The notes under the pieces: generated by a model
Database searches by the model: none
Seen by the model: only the letters and a program-made list of their open reading frames with translations
What the model was told of the DNA's origin: nothing
Shown here: positions 39,901 through 51,500 of the stretch, piece by piece
Numbering within the stretch: position 1 is the stretch's first letter
Layout of the letters: every line of letters starts with the position of its first letter
Source: Opisthocomus hoazin
Taxonomy: Eukaryota; Chordata; Aves; Opisthocomiformes; Opisthocomidae
Assembly: GCF_030867145.1 (NCBI RefSeq)
Contig: NC_134421.1
Coordinates: 25,179,979-25,243,978 of the forward strand
DNA: 64,000 nt
Reading direction: 5' to 3'
Program-made: the position numbers and the translations under genes

Positions 39901-42900
39901 AGCTTCAAACGTGGAATGATCATCAACGTGTTGAGAACACAAGACTAAAATAGAAGGAGGCTTACAAAAGCTCATCTGTACATGGTAAGCCAGGCAAAAG
40001 CATGTCTGCCATTAATCTCAGTGCAAAACGACAATTGCAATTTGGCAGCCAACACCCATTTCACATCAACTAATCTGATGTGGGAAAGTAAGAAGCCATG
40101 TCAGCAGCATGCAAGACTGAGAACTTCATAGATCACAGATGTGCAAGAGGCTGCTGAAGGTCTGGTATGACTGGGTGCCTCAAGTGAGTCACAGTCAGTG
40201 GATACATTCCCCTTCTTGTCCAATAAACACGTTGAGATTTGCTATTAACCCAAGTACGGTCTTGAAAGTGCCAGTACTTCACCACTCCCAGTGATGGGTG
40301 TAGTGTTAAATGCCTGTAAAGCATGCTGCCTAACAACTCATTTGTTTAATACAGGCTTGCTGTGACGGAGACCCACACCACTGACTGCTCCAACACATGT
40401 AAACAGATTGACTGTTTCATCTCACTTATCCCCTACTTTCACAGCTTGTAAAACTGCCCATCAGATACCTTAACCACCCCTTTGGCTGTATGACTGCCAC
40501 TTCGTGGTCTATGGAACAGCCACAGAGCACCCATTTGACTGGATGAAATCAGGACAGACACACACTTTATTTCACTTTTAGAAAAATAGGAAAACAAAAT
40601 ATTTCTCTACAATCACTACCAAATCCATGACACTACAGATGGTTTAGCACCGCATACTGCAAAATATAGGAGTCTGCACAGTAAAATTCAACACAAATAA
40701 AAATGCGTAATGATGTTCTAAGAATATCCTCAGTCGGGAGATTTGGGAGTGTGGAAGCCATTTTCTGCCCACATGATTTAGGAAAAATCAGGAAGCACGT
40801 ATTTAGGCAGGAATACAGCTGCAACAGCTATTTAGCATTCCACAATTAGCTATCACCCAATAAACATGCTATCTGCCACCTTACACCAACAACAGACCCT
40901 TGCAGGAGCAAATATACTTGTGCTGATTAGATCAATCTTACTACCTAACTTTAGAAACTTACAACACACATTTAAATTTTTTCTTTTACTGCGTAATGGC
41001 ACTTTTACATCCTGAAGGGCATTCATAACGACTTCTGTTCCAATCAATCCTAGAAAATGTTCTATGCAAGTCACTTGTGTCTTCTTTACAAAAAAAAGAC
41101 ATGGTTAGTGGCAGTAATAGAGAATTCGAAACCACGGCACTTCCATATGGGAAAAAGCTTGTACAAACCGCCTAATCCTGCTCAGGATTTCCACTGAAAT
41201 TGAGAGGAACAAATGTGATCATTAAAATGCATCTCAAACAGATGTCACAACTTCAAAATTTCAGCCTGTTCCAGCTTCTGTATGAAAACTCTTACTACTC
41301 TTGAAAATAACACAGCATAATTGACGTATTGGTATTTGCAGCTTTTGATACAGTCAGCATTTTGAAAGTCAGGTCATGCTGTCAGAAACCTTTTTTAAAA
41401 AGTCACCTTATCCACTGTCCATAACAGAACGTTAGTTCCTACAATCTAAAGATTGATACTTTTTTTTAATCTCAAATTTGGAGAGTATTTTAATTCTTAC
41501 TTCATTAAATACTCATAGCTATTAAAAATACACCTTACACTTTTCAGTCATACCAAGATGTTAGCATTTTCAACTATAATCAAACTGCAGCTGTCCTCTG
41601 GAGATGACAATGTAAGCATCAGTGAGGCAACAATCTGTAACTCCACAGAGACACTTTGATAAACAGCACTCTGCATGTGCAATGTGAAGCATAATTATTA
41701 TGTAAATCTCAAGGAACTTAATTTTGTGTTATATTAATTAGGCTGCTGGAAACAAAAACAGGCAATTTGCATATGGATCAGACAGTTTCTTGAAAAGCTT
41801 TGATAAACTAATGAGCCTTTATGCACATACCTAATCGTAAAGTGTAGGCTTCCACCCTTGTAAAGCCAGTGAAGAGATAGACACACGTGAAGCAGTTGCC
41901 AAAAAATAGTCATGCATCTCATTTACTCTGGAGACACGTGCTTTGATAACCATTGAAGGTCCTGAATTATTTAAAACATATTTACAGTTCACACAGAAAA
42001 CAGTCAAATTACCAAAGGTGGAAGAAAACAAAGAACAGTTAAAACCACTTCTAGATTTATTTTTATTTTTAAACAGGTGAGCAACAAGTTCATCTAAGAG
42101 CTGGTGGACAAATTGATGAATATGAGTAGAGATACACACAACAGATTACTAAACCCAGTAGTATAGTCACTTAAAAATGGCATTTTAATTCAGCTTCTGA
42201 GGCTCTGCTAACGTCCTAATTTGCTTTGTCTACTTGCTACCCTTTCTGTATTTTTATTTTTGGCTAAATTGAATATTCTTTCAGCTGACTCACGACTGGT
42301 GTTTAACGACATAAAGAAATCATTTCGTTTGTTGCGCCTTTTCAACACAGCCTTTACATTTATCTTCTTCTAAAAACATCACTCCAAGGTACAACTCCAG
42401 TATGAAACAATGCACAGCTGAGATTTAAATGATTGGGCTTGAATGTCATATAGAAGGTGGCAAGCAGTATTTGGAAAGATGGGATGAGGACGAATGCAAA
42501 ACATGTCTGGATTTCCCTTTCATCTTGCTGAGATTCTAGAGCAGAATAAATATAACAAGAAAAGTTTCATTGTGACAACCTTCCTCTGGAAATACTACAG
42601 GATCAAGAGGAATGGGACTAATATGAAGTACTCTTCACTCCCCAGCAAGGCAATGGCCTCCAGCCTTCTCTTCATACAGTTCTGAAGGATCAACTAGATG
42701 AGGAATGGCCGCTCTGACGTGGAGTCAGAACACGTGCTGCAGGCCAGAGGAAAGAATTCCCTGAGTGAAGAGCGTAAAGAGCTTGCTGGCAACCAAGAAG
42801 CTGAACCAACACTTGCAACATTTTAGGGTACTCTGGTACAAACAAGGATAAAAACATAAAACAATTTAAAAAAGGGTGAGATGAAGATACCGGTTTAGCT

Positions 42901-44558
42901 GGTGGTTTAGCTTCAATTTGTTTAATGCAACTGGTGCAACAGTCAGTTAAAATACAAACCACACAGATATGGGTTTGTATTTTAATGAATTTTGTAGCTT
43001 CACATGATTAACAGGATCTGACACTACAAAGTCAAACCTTTAAAGGTTTTATTTTGTTGAGAGTTTTTTTCTACATTCAAACAATAACAAAATAGTACCT
43101 TTTATATTTCGAATAACTACATAAAATGTGATGTTTCCTCACAGGACACTGATGCAAAAATAGTGTCTCTAAAATAACGCTGATCAACACCCTCAATGTT
43201 CTAGAAATACAACAGTAGAAAATGCATGTTTGTTAACTCCAAAGAATAAACAAGTAAAAGCTACATGGGTGGCCTACGCTGAAAAGACAGCCTTTAGACT
43301 CTGCTATGCATGTCCTTATTTAGTACGCTTGGTCTGCGTATGACTTCTTGCGGTATTTTTTATAACAGTCCACTAGGTCTTTCATACTGCAGTTTTTCTG
43401 TTAGGTCTCCTAAATGGCATACTGTTATCAAAACCGTGGTTTAACATGAACACCTAACTCTTCTAAGAGGGTAGGTCAAGCTGTGTACTATGGAGCTAAA
43501 ATGCCCTTTTGGTTCAAAACTACAAGTATGTATTCCCACTAAAAGAAGATCCACTTACACAAAGTTTGTCATGCGATTAGATGTGACAGAATCAACGAAA
43601 AACTAATTCTTTTGCTCTAAGCCATTCTGTATTTTAAACCTTTCCTATTTTGTGTGGGGTTAATATGTCCATTCTTTTCGCTTTTGGAAGTTTTCATGCC
43701 CACCTCAAAATCACTTTTAGTTCTGCATCAATCTTCTTACTAGCTGCACTACACAATTATAACAGACGTAGTTTCATTACCAGTATACATAATGGTGTAT
43801 TTTCTGTTGCTTCTGTAACTCAACAACATTCAAAAAATGCTGAAACACATTAAATAAAGCACATTAAATATATTAAATAGCTACACTGGCCTTGACAGCT
43901 TGTTAGCCTCATGAAGAGGATTAAAAAAAGAGTTCCTATTCAGAAGGATCAATGCATTATTTTATTCCTGTAGCAAGGCAGCATTATTCTCTACGGATCG
44001 CTTGCTCCACCTATAAAAGTCCCTCCTGCTAAGAAATCAGTTTTACACTTAATCACAATAAATTTTATTTTTAGTAACATTCCCCATTCATGAAATATAA
44101 TCTGGTCTCTTTCCCTTCCCTAACTACACAGTTTGCTTTTCTTACCAAATATGAAGCTGTAATTAATCCACCTCTGGCTGGGGTATAAAAGCCTTTATGT
44201 TCAATTAAGAACTGAGATTATGCCATGACTAGAATAAGTTACATAACTATAAGGAGTGCCAAACGTGTTGCATCTTGTCAGCCTTCGTTAAATATCAACA
44301 CTAATCAACAGATAGCACAGAAAAAGAAAACGGTGAATAATCCAGAAAAAAGCAAGAGTCCTGAGATGACATTATCATCACCCTTCTCCTTCCATTAAGA
44401 AAGAAAAATCCTCTCCAGCTCTCCACCGCTGCTGAATACAAGGACATACGCCCCTCCTTTTTCCTTTTTTATTTGAAAAGACGTGTTCGCAGCCATTTAG
44501 CTAGAACACAGGATCCCAAACATTTTGGGCCACCAGACCACAGCCAACGCTCACACTT
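36994..44558 (-). other. TMTC3: TMTC3 intron 1, distal part
   Basis: AT-rich intron between the solo LTR and the CpG island. Scattered open frames under 130 codons look like chance. A TATAAAAG at 44184-44191 has no associated exon that I can see. I recognise nothing else. Confidence 0.7.
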
Positions 44559-45035
44559 CCTCGCTGGCCACCAGCGCACAACGGATCCGAGCAGCGCACA
44601 GCCGCGACCTCTTCCCATACCGCTCCGCAAGCGACCTGCCGGGCCCCGACTACCGCGCACTCCCGCCCAGCGCACACGCGCACCGGGGCAGCGCCGCGGC
44701 CCCCCCGCCCGACGCTCCGGCGGGAAGGAGCGCGGTGCCCGCAGCCCTGGGGCGAGGCAGGGAACGGAGGGCCATGGCGGGGGGAGGGCGGAGGGGGCCG
44801 GGCGAGCGGCCGTGGGAAGCGAGCGGGCCCGGGCCTGGGCCCTGGCCCCGCTCCAGCGGCGCGGGAGCGCGACCGGAGAGAGGCCGCACCGCAGCCCGGC
44901 CCTCTGCAGGCGCGGAGGGCTCCACGGCTGAGGCACGGCCAGGAGAGAGAGGACTGCAGGCGGACCCAGCCCTCCCGCCTACCCGAATCCAATCTAAGGG
45001 GGAACGGCCCCACAGCCCGCCACTACCCGCCCTAC

Positions 45036-45085
45036 CTGAGGCCGCTTCCTCCGCGGCCTCACCGCTACAGCCGCCGGCAGACACA
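45036..45085 (-). other. TMTC3: Probable non-coding exon 1 of TMTC3 (5' edge unknown)
   Basis: A strong minus-strand donor, CTCAG|GTAGGG, lies at 45036/45035 in the CpG island, suitably placed to join the acceptor of the start exon. The transcription start is not defined by the sequence; I stop the feature before the NRF1 motif. Confidence 0.4.
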
Positions 45086-45095
45086 GCGCATGCGC
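45086..45095. promoter_or_regulatory. NRF1 palindrome
   Basis: GCGCATGCGC is a perfect match to the palindromic NRF1 core. It lies within the bidirectional promoter, close to the likely TMTC3 first exon. Confidence 0.75.
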
Positions 45096-45170
45096 AGAGC
45101 TCATCCCCCGCCCTCCGCGCAGCAAAGGCTGTCGGGAAACCGCCCCTTCCCCCCGGGCGGCAGGCCCCGA

Positions 45171-45190
45171 GGCACGCCGGGAGCTGTGGT
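45171..45190 (-). promoter_or_regulatory. THAP11/ZNF143-type (SBS2-like) site 1
   Basis: The minus strand reads ACCACAGCTCCCGGCGTGCC, which differs from the ACTACAACTCCCAGCATGCC-type motif by four transitions. The core CTCCC and TGCC are kept. Confidence 0.5.
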
Positions 45191-45206
45191 CCCGGAGGAG
45201 CCGCGC

Positions 45207-45226
45207 GGCACGCTGGGACGCGCAGT
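45207..45226 (-). promoter_or_regulatory. THAP11/ZNF143-type (SBS2-like) site 2
   Basis: The minus strand reads ACTGCGCGTCCCAGCGTGCC. It keeps the TCCCAGC half and is the second such site, 36 bp from the first in the same orientation. It is weaker in its left half. Confidence 0.42.
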
Positions 45227-45261
45227 CCGTCGCCAGCGGCCTGGGCTCGCGGCTCGGCGCC

Positions 45262-45275
45262 GTTGCCCCGGGAAC
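45262..45275. promoter_or_regulatory. RFX X-box
   Basis: GTTGCCCCGGGAAC is an imperfect inverted repeat, GTTGCC and GGGAAC separated by 2 bp. It fits the X-box consensus RYYNYY-N(1-3)-RRNRAC bound by RFX factors, which drive ciliary genes. It lies upstream of or within the probable first exon of CEP290. Confidence 0.7.
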
Positions 45276-45276
45276 C

Positions 45277-45498
45277 GCGGCTTGGCCGGGGGGATCGCGC
45301 CCCGCGTCTCCTCGCCGCCTGGCCGAGCGGCACCTCGGAGCTGGGAGCGCCCGGCTGGCACCGCGGGGCTCGTCGTGCCGCGGGAGCGCGGACCTTCCCC
45401 GCGCCTACGAGTATCCGGGTCCCCGGGAGCTGCGCCGGCGGGAGAGTTTGATGGCGTCGCCTAGCAGCGGCATCCGCCGCCGCCGTCCTCGGGGAGCG
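45277..45498 (+). other. CEP290: Probable first exon of CEP290 (5' edge approximate)
   Basis: The donor GCG|GTGAGG at 45498/45499 is strong. Vertebrate CEP290 has a non-coding first exon with the ATG in exon 2, which fits. An ATG at 45451 inside the exon opens a short frame that ends just before the main start after splicing. The transcription start is not determined. Confidence 0.45.
45451..45498 (+). promoter_or_regulatory. Upstream ORF of CEP290 (first part, in exon 1)
   Basis: The peptide MASPSSGIRRRRPRGA is open to the donor. Joined to exon 2 it gains EKL and a TAA at 48401-48403, seven bases before the CEP290 ATG. Initiation context is weak at -3 (T) but has G at +4. It depends on direct splicing of exon 1 to exon 2. 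Confidence 0.4.
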
Positions 45499-46346
45499 GT
45501 GAGGGCAAGGGGCGGGGGTGCTCTGAGGAAGGAGGCCGCGACCGCTGCGCCGCGGAGAGCGGGCTGCCGGGCCGGGGCGGGCCGGGCCGGGGGCGGTGGC
45601 GGGTCCCAGGCAGAAGCGGCCGGGCGCAGGCACGGTCGCGGTGCCGGGAGGAGGTGACAGCCCGCCGTGTCGGCTCTCGGCGGGTGCCTCAGCCGGGCCC
45701 CGCGATGAAGGCAGGCGCAAGATAAAGCAGTTTGTTAATTCGGCGGAGTCAGGTGGAGCGGGAGCAGAGCCGTCCCTCAGGAGCAGCCTGGAGGGATGGC
45801 GGTCCGGCGCTGCGTCCTTCCCGGGGCCGGGATACACAAACGGGAAGTGAACAGGGACCCTCCACACGATCCCGTTTTGGCTGTGGCTTTGTAGTTACAA
45901 TGTAGTGCTGCGTGGAGCTGGTAGATGAGAGCCAGTCTGGGTAATGTAGTTTTAAAATCAGAAGTAGCTTAAGCTAGGTTAGTCCTGGTAAACTAATACA
46001 AAGTTATTAGAGTGCATCTCCTGCGTGACTGTGCTGCTTCTTGATGTTGAGCCTTGCTCAAGTAGACAGCCCTCTGTGCTACACATTGAACACACCGTTA
46101 CGGAAAAAGAACAGCTGTTCCTGCTGGTACTTAATCTCACTGTGGTGGTAAGGTATCTCCGTGGTAGCTTGGATGCCTCTTGACATGGTTTCCTGTAGGC
46201 AGCAGAGGACGTTATTGTTGTTCTGACAGTACTTAAACATGCCCACCAGACCTCCTTTTCTATCTGGCCTTGCTGAGCTTTGTAACACCTGCCCATTTTA
46301 TGTGTGTTTGATTCCTTGAGGAAGTCAAGAAGATCTTGTGATAACT

Positions 46347-46435
46347 GACAAGGTCCTCCACGTCGGTCGGAGCAATCACAAGCACAAATACCAAAATAAG
46401 GTCCTTTCCAACTCAAACTACTCTATGATTCTGTG
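46347..46435 (+). mobile_element. Probable internally deleted CR1 fragment
   Basis: The left part resembles a CR1 reverse-transcriptase segment (AAGGTCCTCCACGTCGGTCG, then AGCACAAATACC). It jumps directly to a CR1 3' end (GGTCCTTTCCAACTC and ATTCTGTG). It is a different CR1 subfamily from the copies in TMTC3. Confidence 0.55.
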
Positions 46436-47713
46436 AGTCTATATTAATGTCAAATGCACATCTATTTCATGCTTTTTGTAGAGCCATGATCTCAGTGTCT
46501 CACCACACAGATCATCTGTCAAAGCACTGGTTCTAGTTGAGGGGAAGGCATCAGCTAAATTTTGTGATGAAAAGCTCCTCAATTAAATAAGTTTTTTCTT
46601 GTTGTCCTTAAGTATGTGTATACTGTGGAACATACTGCATGCTTAGGTTGTGCCCCCCAACCTTACTGTAGCTGGTCCCCCAATAAGCTAGATTACTTTG
46701 TTTATGTACAGATACCTCTCCTTTTGGATACAGTTTTTAGACTGATACTTTCTTAAGAAGTTATTTTGTAAGTTAAGAGAAAAAGAGATTTGAAAGATGG
46801 AAGGTAGGAAAAGATTGACAGTAGTAAGGTTGTGCATTATCTTTCAGAATATGTATTTTGTATATATTTTGATTGTTGGGCATTTCATACCTGTAATTCC
46901 TACATCTCATCGTTTAAGAAAAAATTTGTATTTAAAAAAACCCAACCCTTAAGCAAGTATGTGAATGGAATCAAGTAGTATTCAATTAGCTGAAGAAGTA
47001 AGAGTGCCAAAATCAGTATGTGCCTGTGTGTGTTTGTCTCATATTTTCCTTTGCCGTCTGTGACAAAGCAGAAAAGCAAAAATGTATATATGATGTCATC
47101 TTTATGAAGTTATGGATTATATGGAATGTGTGTTTTCTAAAACGTTTAGCGAACACTGAAGAAATGTTAAATAGAGGGGAACACTCAATTAGTTTATGTG
47201 TTCAAAAAAGATGAGGAAATGTTGATTTTTATGCTCCCTTAAGCATACAGCTGGATTTCAAAGTCTTAACAGCTTGTCTTTCAGACTGCTTAGGCATACT
47301 TTTTGGGAAAGTAATACCAGTTCAGCCTTTCATTAGGGAAGGAGGTTTCAGTTGTTGAGTCTTCAAACTGCTGAATGATGAACAGGGGGCATGATAGAAC
47401 AGATCTCAAAATATCATGCTCAGCATAGAGCATTATTGGAGTTATTGATTGAGCTTGATTTTTTTTCTATAAAATAATCCCTGCTGTGTCATAAGTTTTT
47501 TGAATAATAATGAATTTAATATTCTAGTTAGTTTTATTTCTTTCTAAATTTTCTTAACCATTTCCATGCCATATTCAGAGTTTAGGGCAATAAGTAGATT
47601 TAAAAATGTTCGGTTTTAAACTTGGCAGAATCAAATTTTTTGAAATATTGATCATAAAGGCGTTCCAGAGAATAGACTAATCCAAGATTTCCAATGTCTT
47701 CTGCCTTTTTCAG

Positions 47714-47770
47714 ATACTGCATTGACTTTCAGGTGTATGAGAAGTCACTGTGGCCCTGAGCAACCAGTAG
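47714..47770 (+). other. CEP290: Possible alternative non-coding exon of CEP290
   Basis: A 57-bp segment is flanked by TTTTTCAG and GTAAGC, both good splice signals. If included it would end the upstream ORF at an early TGA. There is no coding evidence. Confidence 0.25.
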
Positions 47771-48391
47771 GTAAGCAATAGAACAAAACTTTGCACCACT
47801 TTCTGATTAGATATTTGTCAGTTTCCAGGTTGTTTACTGTACTTTATCAGTTCAAGTATTCTGATCAAAAGGAAAGGATATTTAATAGCAAAGTTTAATA
47901 TCTTAGAAATGAATGTCAAGAAATGGATGCTTATAGTATCAAACTAAAACAGGTATTGGTTGTGTTTTAAATATTAGAAAAATTGATTTTGTGACTCTAA
48001 GGAGATGTTTGTCCTACAAGGGCTGGTTCAAAGGGCATCCAGTTGTGTTTGTTCATTAACTTCAAAATACTGCGTTGAGAGGTGGGGAGAAAAAGAAGGG
48101 TGTTTAAGTTAAAACAGAGGTTTAACGTGTGTCCTGATCTTCACTGTTAGTGTCACAAATTCCTTAAGTATGCATGATCTAATTTTTAACTTAAAGAAAA
48201 ACTGGTTTTACTACAGTCTTCTTGTTTGCAGTACACCAAAATATGAACACAATGTTAATCTGTGTTGCAAAATTGATGCTTATTAGAATCATCTTGTGTG
48301 GTTCAGCGGCCAGCCTCCTTTCAGTTGTTTAACATAAAATTGGTTAGCACTGATAATGCCTGATAATTGTTATTTTATTTTTTTTTTCCAG

Positions 48392-48512
48392 GAAAAATTA
48401 TAAATTCAATATGGCACCCATTTTAGATTGGAAGAAGCTTATGAAAGTTGATCCAGATGCTCTGCCTCATCAGGAGAAACTAGCGGACAGATTGCTGGAG
48501 ACCATGTCCAAG
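48392..48512 (+). CDS. CEP290: CEP290 exon 2 (start exon)
   Basis: The acceptor TTTCCAG precedes a 19-nt leader. The coding part starts at 48411 and encodes residues 1-34, beginning [20 protein letters not shown], the conserved CEP290 N-terminus. The donor is AAG|GTACTC, phase 0. Confidence 0.95.
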
Positions 48513-51500
48513 GTACTCAAGGGGAAAACAGCACCTGAGGGGTTTGTTATGCATTATGTATTCTTCCCTAAACTGTCTCTGGTCCTTCACATACGTAAAT
48601 GATTTATTTTGTGGATTTCATTGATATTTGTACAAAAAAACCTGTTGTCTCTTTCATTAGGTTGATGGGAAAGACTTGAAAACTCAAACTCCGGAACAAC
48701 TGATACACCTTTTTAAAATTACTCAGTCACTAATGAAGGTTTGTATTAATCCTCACTTTCTACAATTCTGCAGATGCATTTGTTTAATTTTTGTTTAAAT
48801 GAAAGCATCGTTACTCTCTTCTTTTTTTTTTTTTTTTCCTTTTCCTGCATTGAACACACTGGTTACTCCTAAGACCTTTTATATGCTAAATGTATGCTTG
48901 CACCAGAGTATCTGCTTGGGGCTGTTGGGACTATGGCAGTGAGAAGTAAATAGGACTCACATAGTTGTACAGTTAAGGAGCCTTAGTTTTACAGATGGAA
49001 AATGCAAACAAATATCTCAAAAATAGATTAGAATTTTTAAGTTATTGGTAGTGATTTTAACTTTAATAGAAGTTTTTGTGATAGGTTGATGGTTTAGAGT
49101 AAATAAAAACACCACCATGAATGAAGAAACACTGCCATCCTGAAACCGATCCTATAAATCTGTCATGCTTTCTTGTACTTACTCATAAATGTGCTGAAAG
49201 CAAGAAATAACAGCAGTGTAGGTTAGCACACTGGTTTTAGAGAGGCTTTTTTACTGTTTTTGTTTCTCGGCAGTATGCTTTTCAATGTTTAGATAGCCCT
49301 GTAGAATAAATTACTGAAGAAGATATTTCAACAATCTGAACTTTTTAATTGTCAGCATGGGAAAAATGGGACTGGTTTCATTTGTTTAAAGAGAGAAAAT
49401 CAGTGTTCTTTTGTAAATATTTTCATAATTTTAAACATGAGCTCTATGGAGCAGTCTTTTAATTTACGTTAATAGTAAAAATTTCGTCTTTGTTTGCTAT
49501 GCTTTTTTTCGCAGATGAAAGCTCAAGAGGTGGAACTGGCACTAGAAGAAGTAGAAAAAGCTGGGGAAGAGCAAGCCAAATGTGGTAACCCAGCCTTTTT
49601 GTGCTCTTCCTGAATGGTTTGTTAAGTGTATTCTTTTTTTTTTTTTTTTAAGTTTGGGGAACTGGATAAAATACCAACTGCTCTGAAGTCAGTTGCTTCA
49701 GTGAAGCCAAATATTTAAAGACTAAGGTTAACCATTGTTGTTTTAGGTACTTTTTACCTTGTTGGGTAATTTACTGTATCTATTCTATTTTAACAGAAAA
49801 TCAATTTAAAACAAAAGTGATGAAACTTGAAAATGAATTACAGGTATGTTTTAAAATTTTGTTAGTTTATAGAGTGCAGTTTGGTGGGGTTTTTAAAATG
49901 AGTTTTTTTAGGCTAGTATTTTACCCTAGTAAAGAGGTCTAATAGGCCTACATTTTAGCTACTACTTTTTATTGGCTTTTGAATATACACTAGCCCCAGG
50001 TTTGCAAAAAGCTGTATGTGCTATGAATTTTTTTTTTTACTTGAATAAATCCCATTTATTTTTAGAGATTTCTGGCTTTTGTTGAAAGAAGCTAGTGAGC
50101 CCTTCCTGTTGCTTTTCTGGACATGAGGAACGTTAGTCTTAGCATCTGCTTTTTTTTTTAGTTCTTTCTATTTTGAAGAACTCTACTATATTTATAATGT
50201 TATTTGAATGCTTTTAAGATGGCACAAAGGTCTGCTGGTGGTCCTGATACTTGTTTTTTGCGTGATGAGATCTGTCAACTGGAAAAACAATTGGAACAAA
50301 AAGAGAGACAGTTAACAGATATAGAAAAAGAATTGGAAAAAGAGAAGAAAGTCAATGAACAGGTAAGAAGGACTTGAGCTTGACATCTCCAAAAGCTATT
50401 CTGGCACATCTTTTAAAAAGAGCCTCTGAAATTAAAAAAAACAACACCGATGAAATAGGACTGCTGTGCATTTGTATTCTGTTTTGTTTCTGGAGTTCTT
50501 TGTTTTTGTAGTTTGTGGTGTTGGTGATACATATAAAGGTTTTCCATCTTGTTCTAGCTTGCTCTTCGAAATGAAGATGCCGAAAATGAAAACATCAAAT
50601 TAAAGAGAGAGGTTAGTAAAGAATTATTGCTGATTTACTGTATTTTTAACTTCATTTATAAATATTTTATTAGCTTTCTGTATTTATAATCTTTGTTGTG
50701 GCATAATGTTTAATTCTGTTTTAGAACGTTTCATGGTTACTGGTACAAAGTAAATATGGAATTGTAATGACATTTAGCAAATATATAGTACATCTGCTCC
50801 AATGAAATTTAATTGAGATCAGGAAGTGTCTACATTTGAATTCATATAGTCCTACTGTGCATTAATGTTGTCTGGGCTTTGTGTTTCGAATTTTTAGTAT
50901 TTTTCTTAAATACTATTGACAAATAGATTTGGTGTATATTTGGATTTGGTTTATGCTTGCTGCTTTTGCTAGGATTGTCTCATTCGTCAAAATAAAGTTA
51001 TAAAATCTCAAAAGTTAATATAAGAATAAATGCAAAGATAGAGTTAACAGTCTTTATTGCTAGAAATTTTTTTATTCATTGTCTTGAAACATTTTTTCTA
51101 ACTATTTTTAGGGAAAAATGCATGTTTTATAGCATTTAATACTTGTAATCTTGGCCTGTAGGAGAACAAAAACAGACAGTAAAAGTTACATTAATGTCCT
51201 GGGGGGCAACATTGAGAATCATTCCTCAAAATGCCCTTCTACTTGTGTGTGTGTTTGTATGTACATGGATGCATAGATATATAGAAAACTCTATTTTATT
51301 TTGTCTTTATGTTGATTCCCATTTAGTCTTCCTAAAGCAAAGATAATTTCTAATATTTCTCATGCTTTCTTCTTTTGGTCTTATTCTCCTTTTTAATCTG
51401 AAGAAAAAACACATAAAGAAAAAGGTGAGGCTTCTAAGTTTTTTTTTAAAAGAAGATTGTAGGAATTTGGATGGGCTTGGGCTGTTTTAGCTCTATGCTA

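Larger units (their letters stand above)
44560..45720. promoter_or_regulatory. CpG island with the TMTC3/CEP290 bidirectional promoter
   Basis: There is an abrupt change from AT-rich sequence to very GC-rich, CpG-dense sequence lying between the two divergent genes. The probable first exons of TMTC3 (ending 45036, minus) and CEP290 (ending 45498, plus) are less than 0.5 kb apart. No TATA box is visible, as expected of a housekeeping CpG promoter. The long open frames on both strands in this island are an effect of composition. Confidence 0.88.
45499..48391 (+). other. CEP290: CEP290 intron 1
   Basis: It runs from the CpG island to the acceptor before the start exon. It contains a probable CR1 scrap (46347-46435) and one possible extra non-coding exon (47714-47770). 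The rest is featureless. Confidence 0.7.

Noticed and set aside
44184-44191. TATAAAAG box in TMTC3 intron 1
   Set aside because: No exon, donor site or open frame follows it; single TATA-like octamers are common in AT-rich introns.
44525-45867. Long open frames of 308 codons (plus) and 405 codons (minus) in the CpG island
   Set aside because: They overlap on opposite strands in extremely GC-rich sequence where stops are rare, and the peptides are low-complexity Ala/Gly/Pro/Arg. The region is better explained as the bidirectional promoter and first exons.
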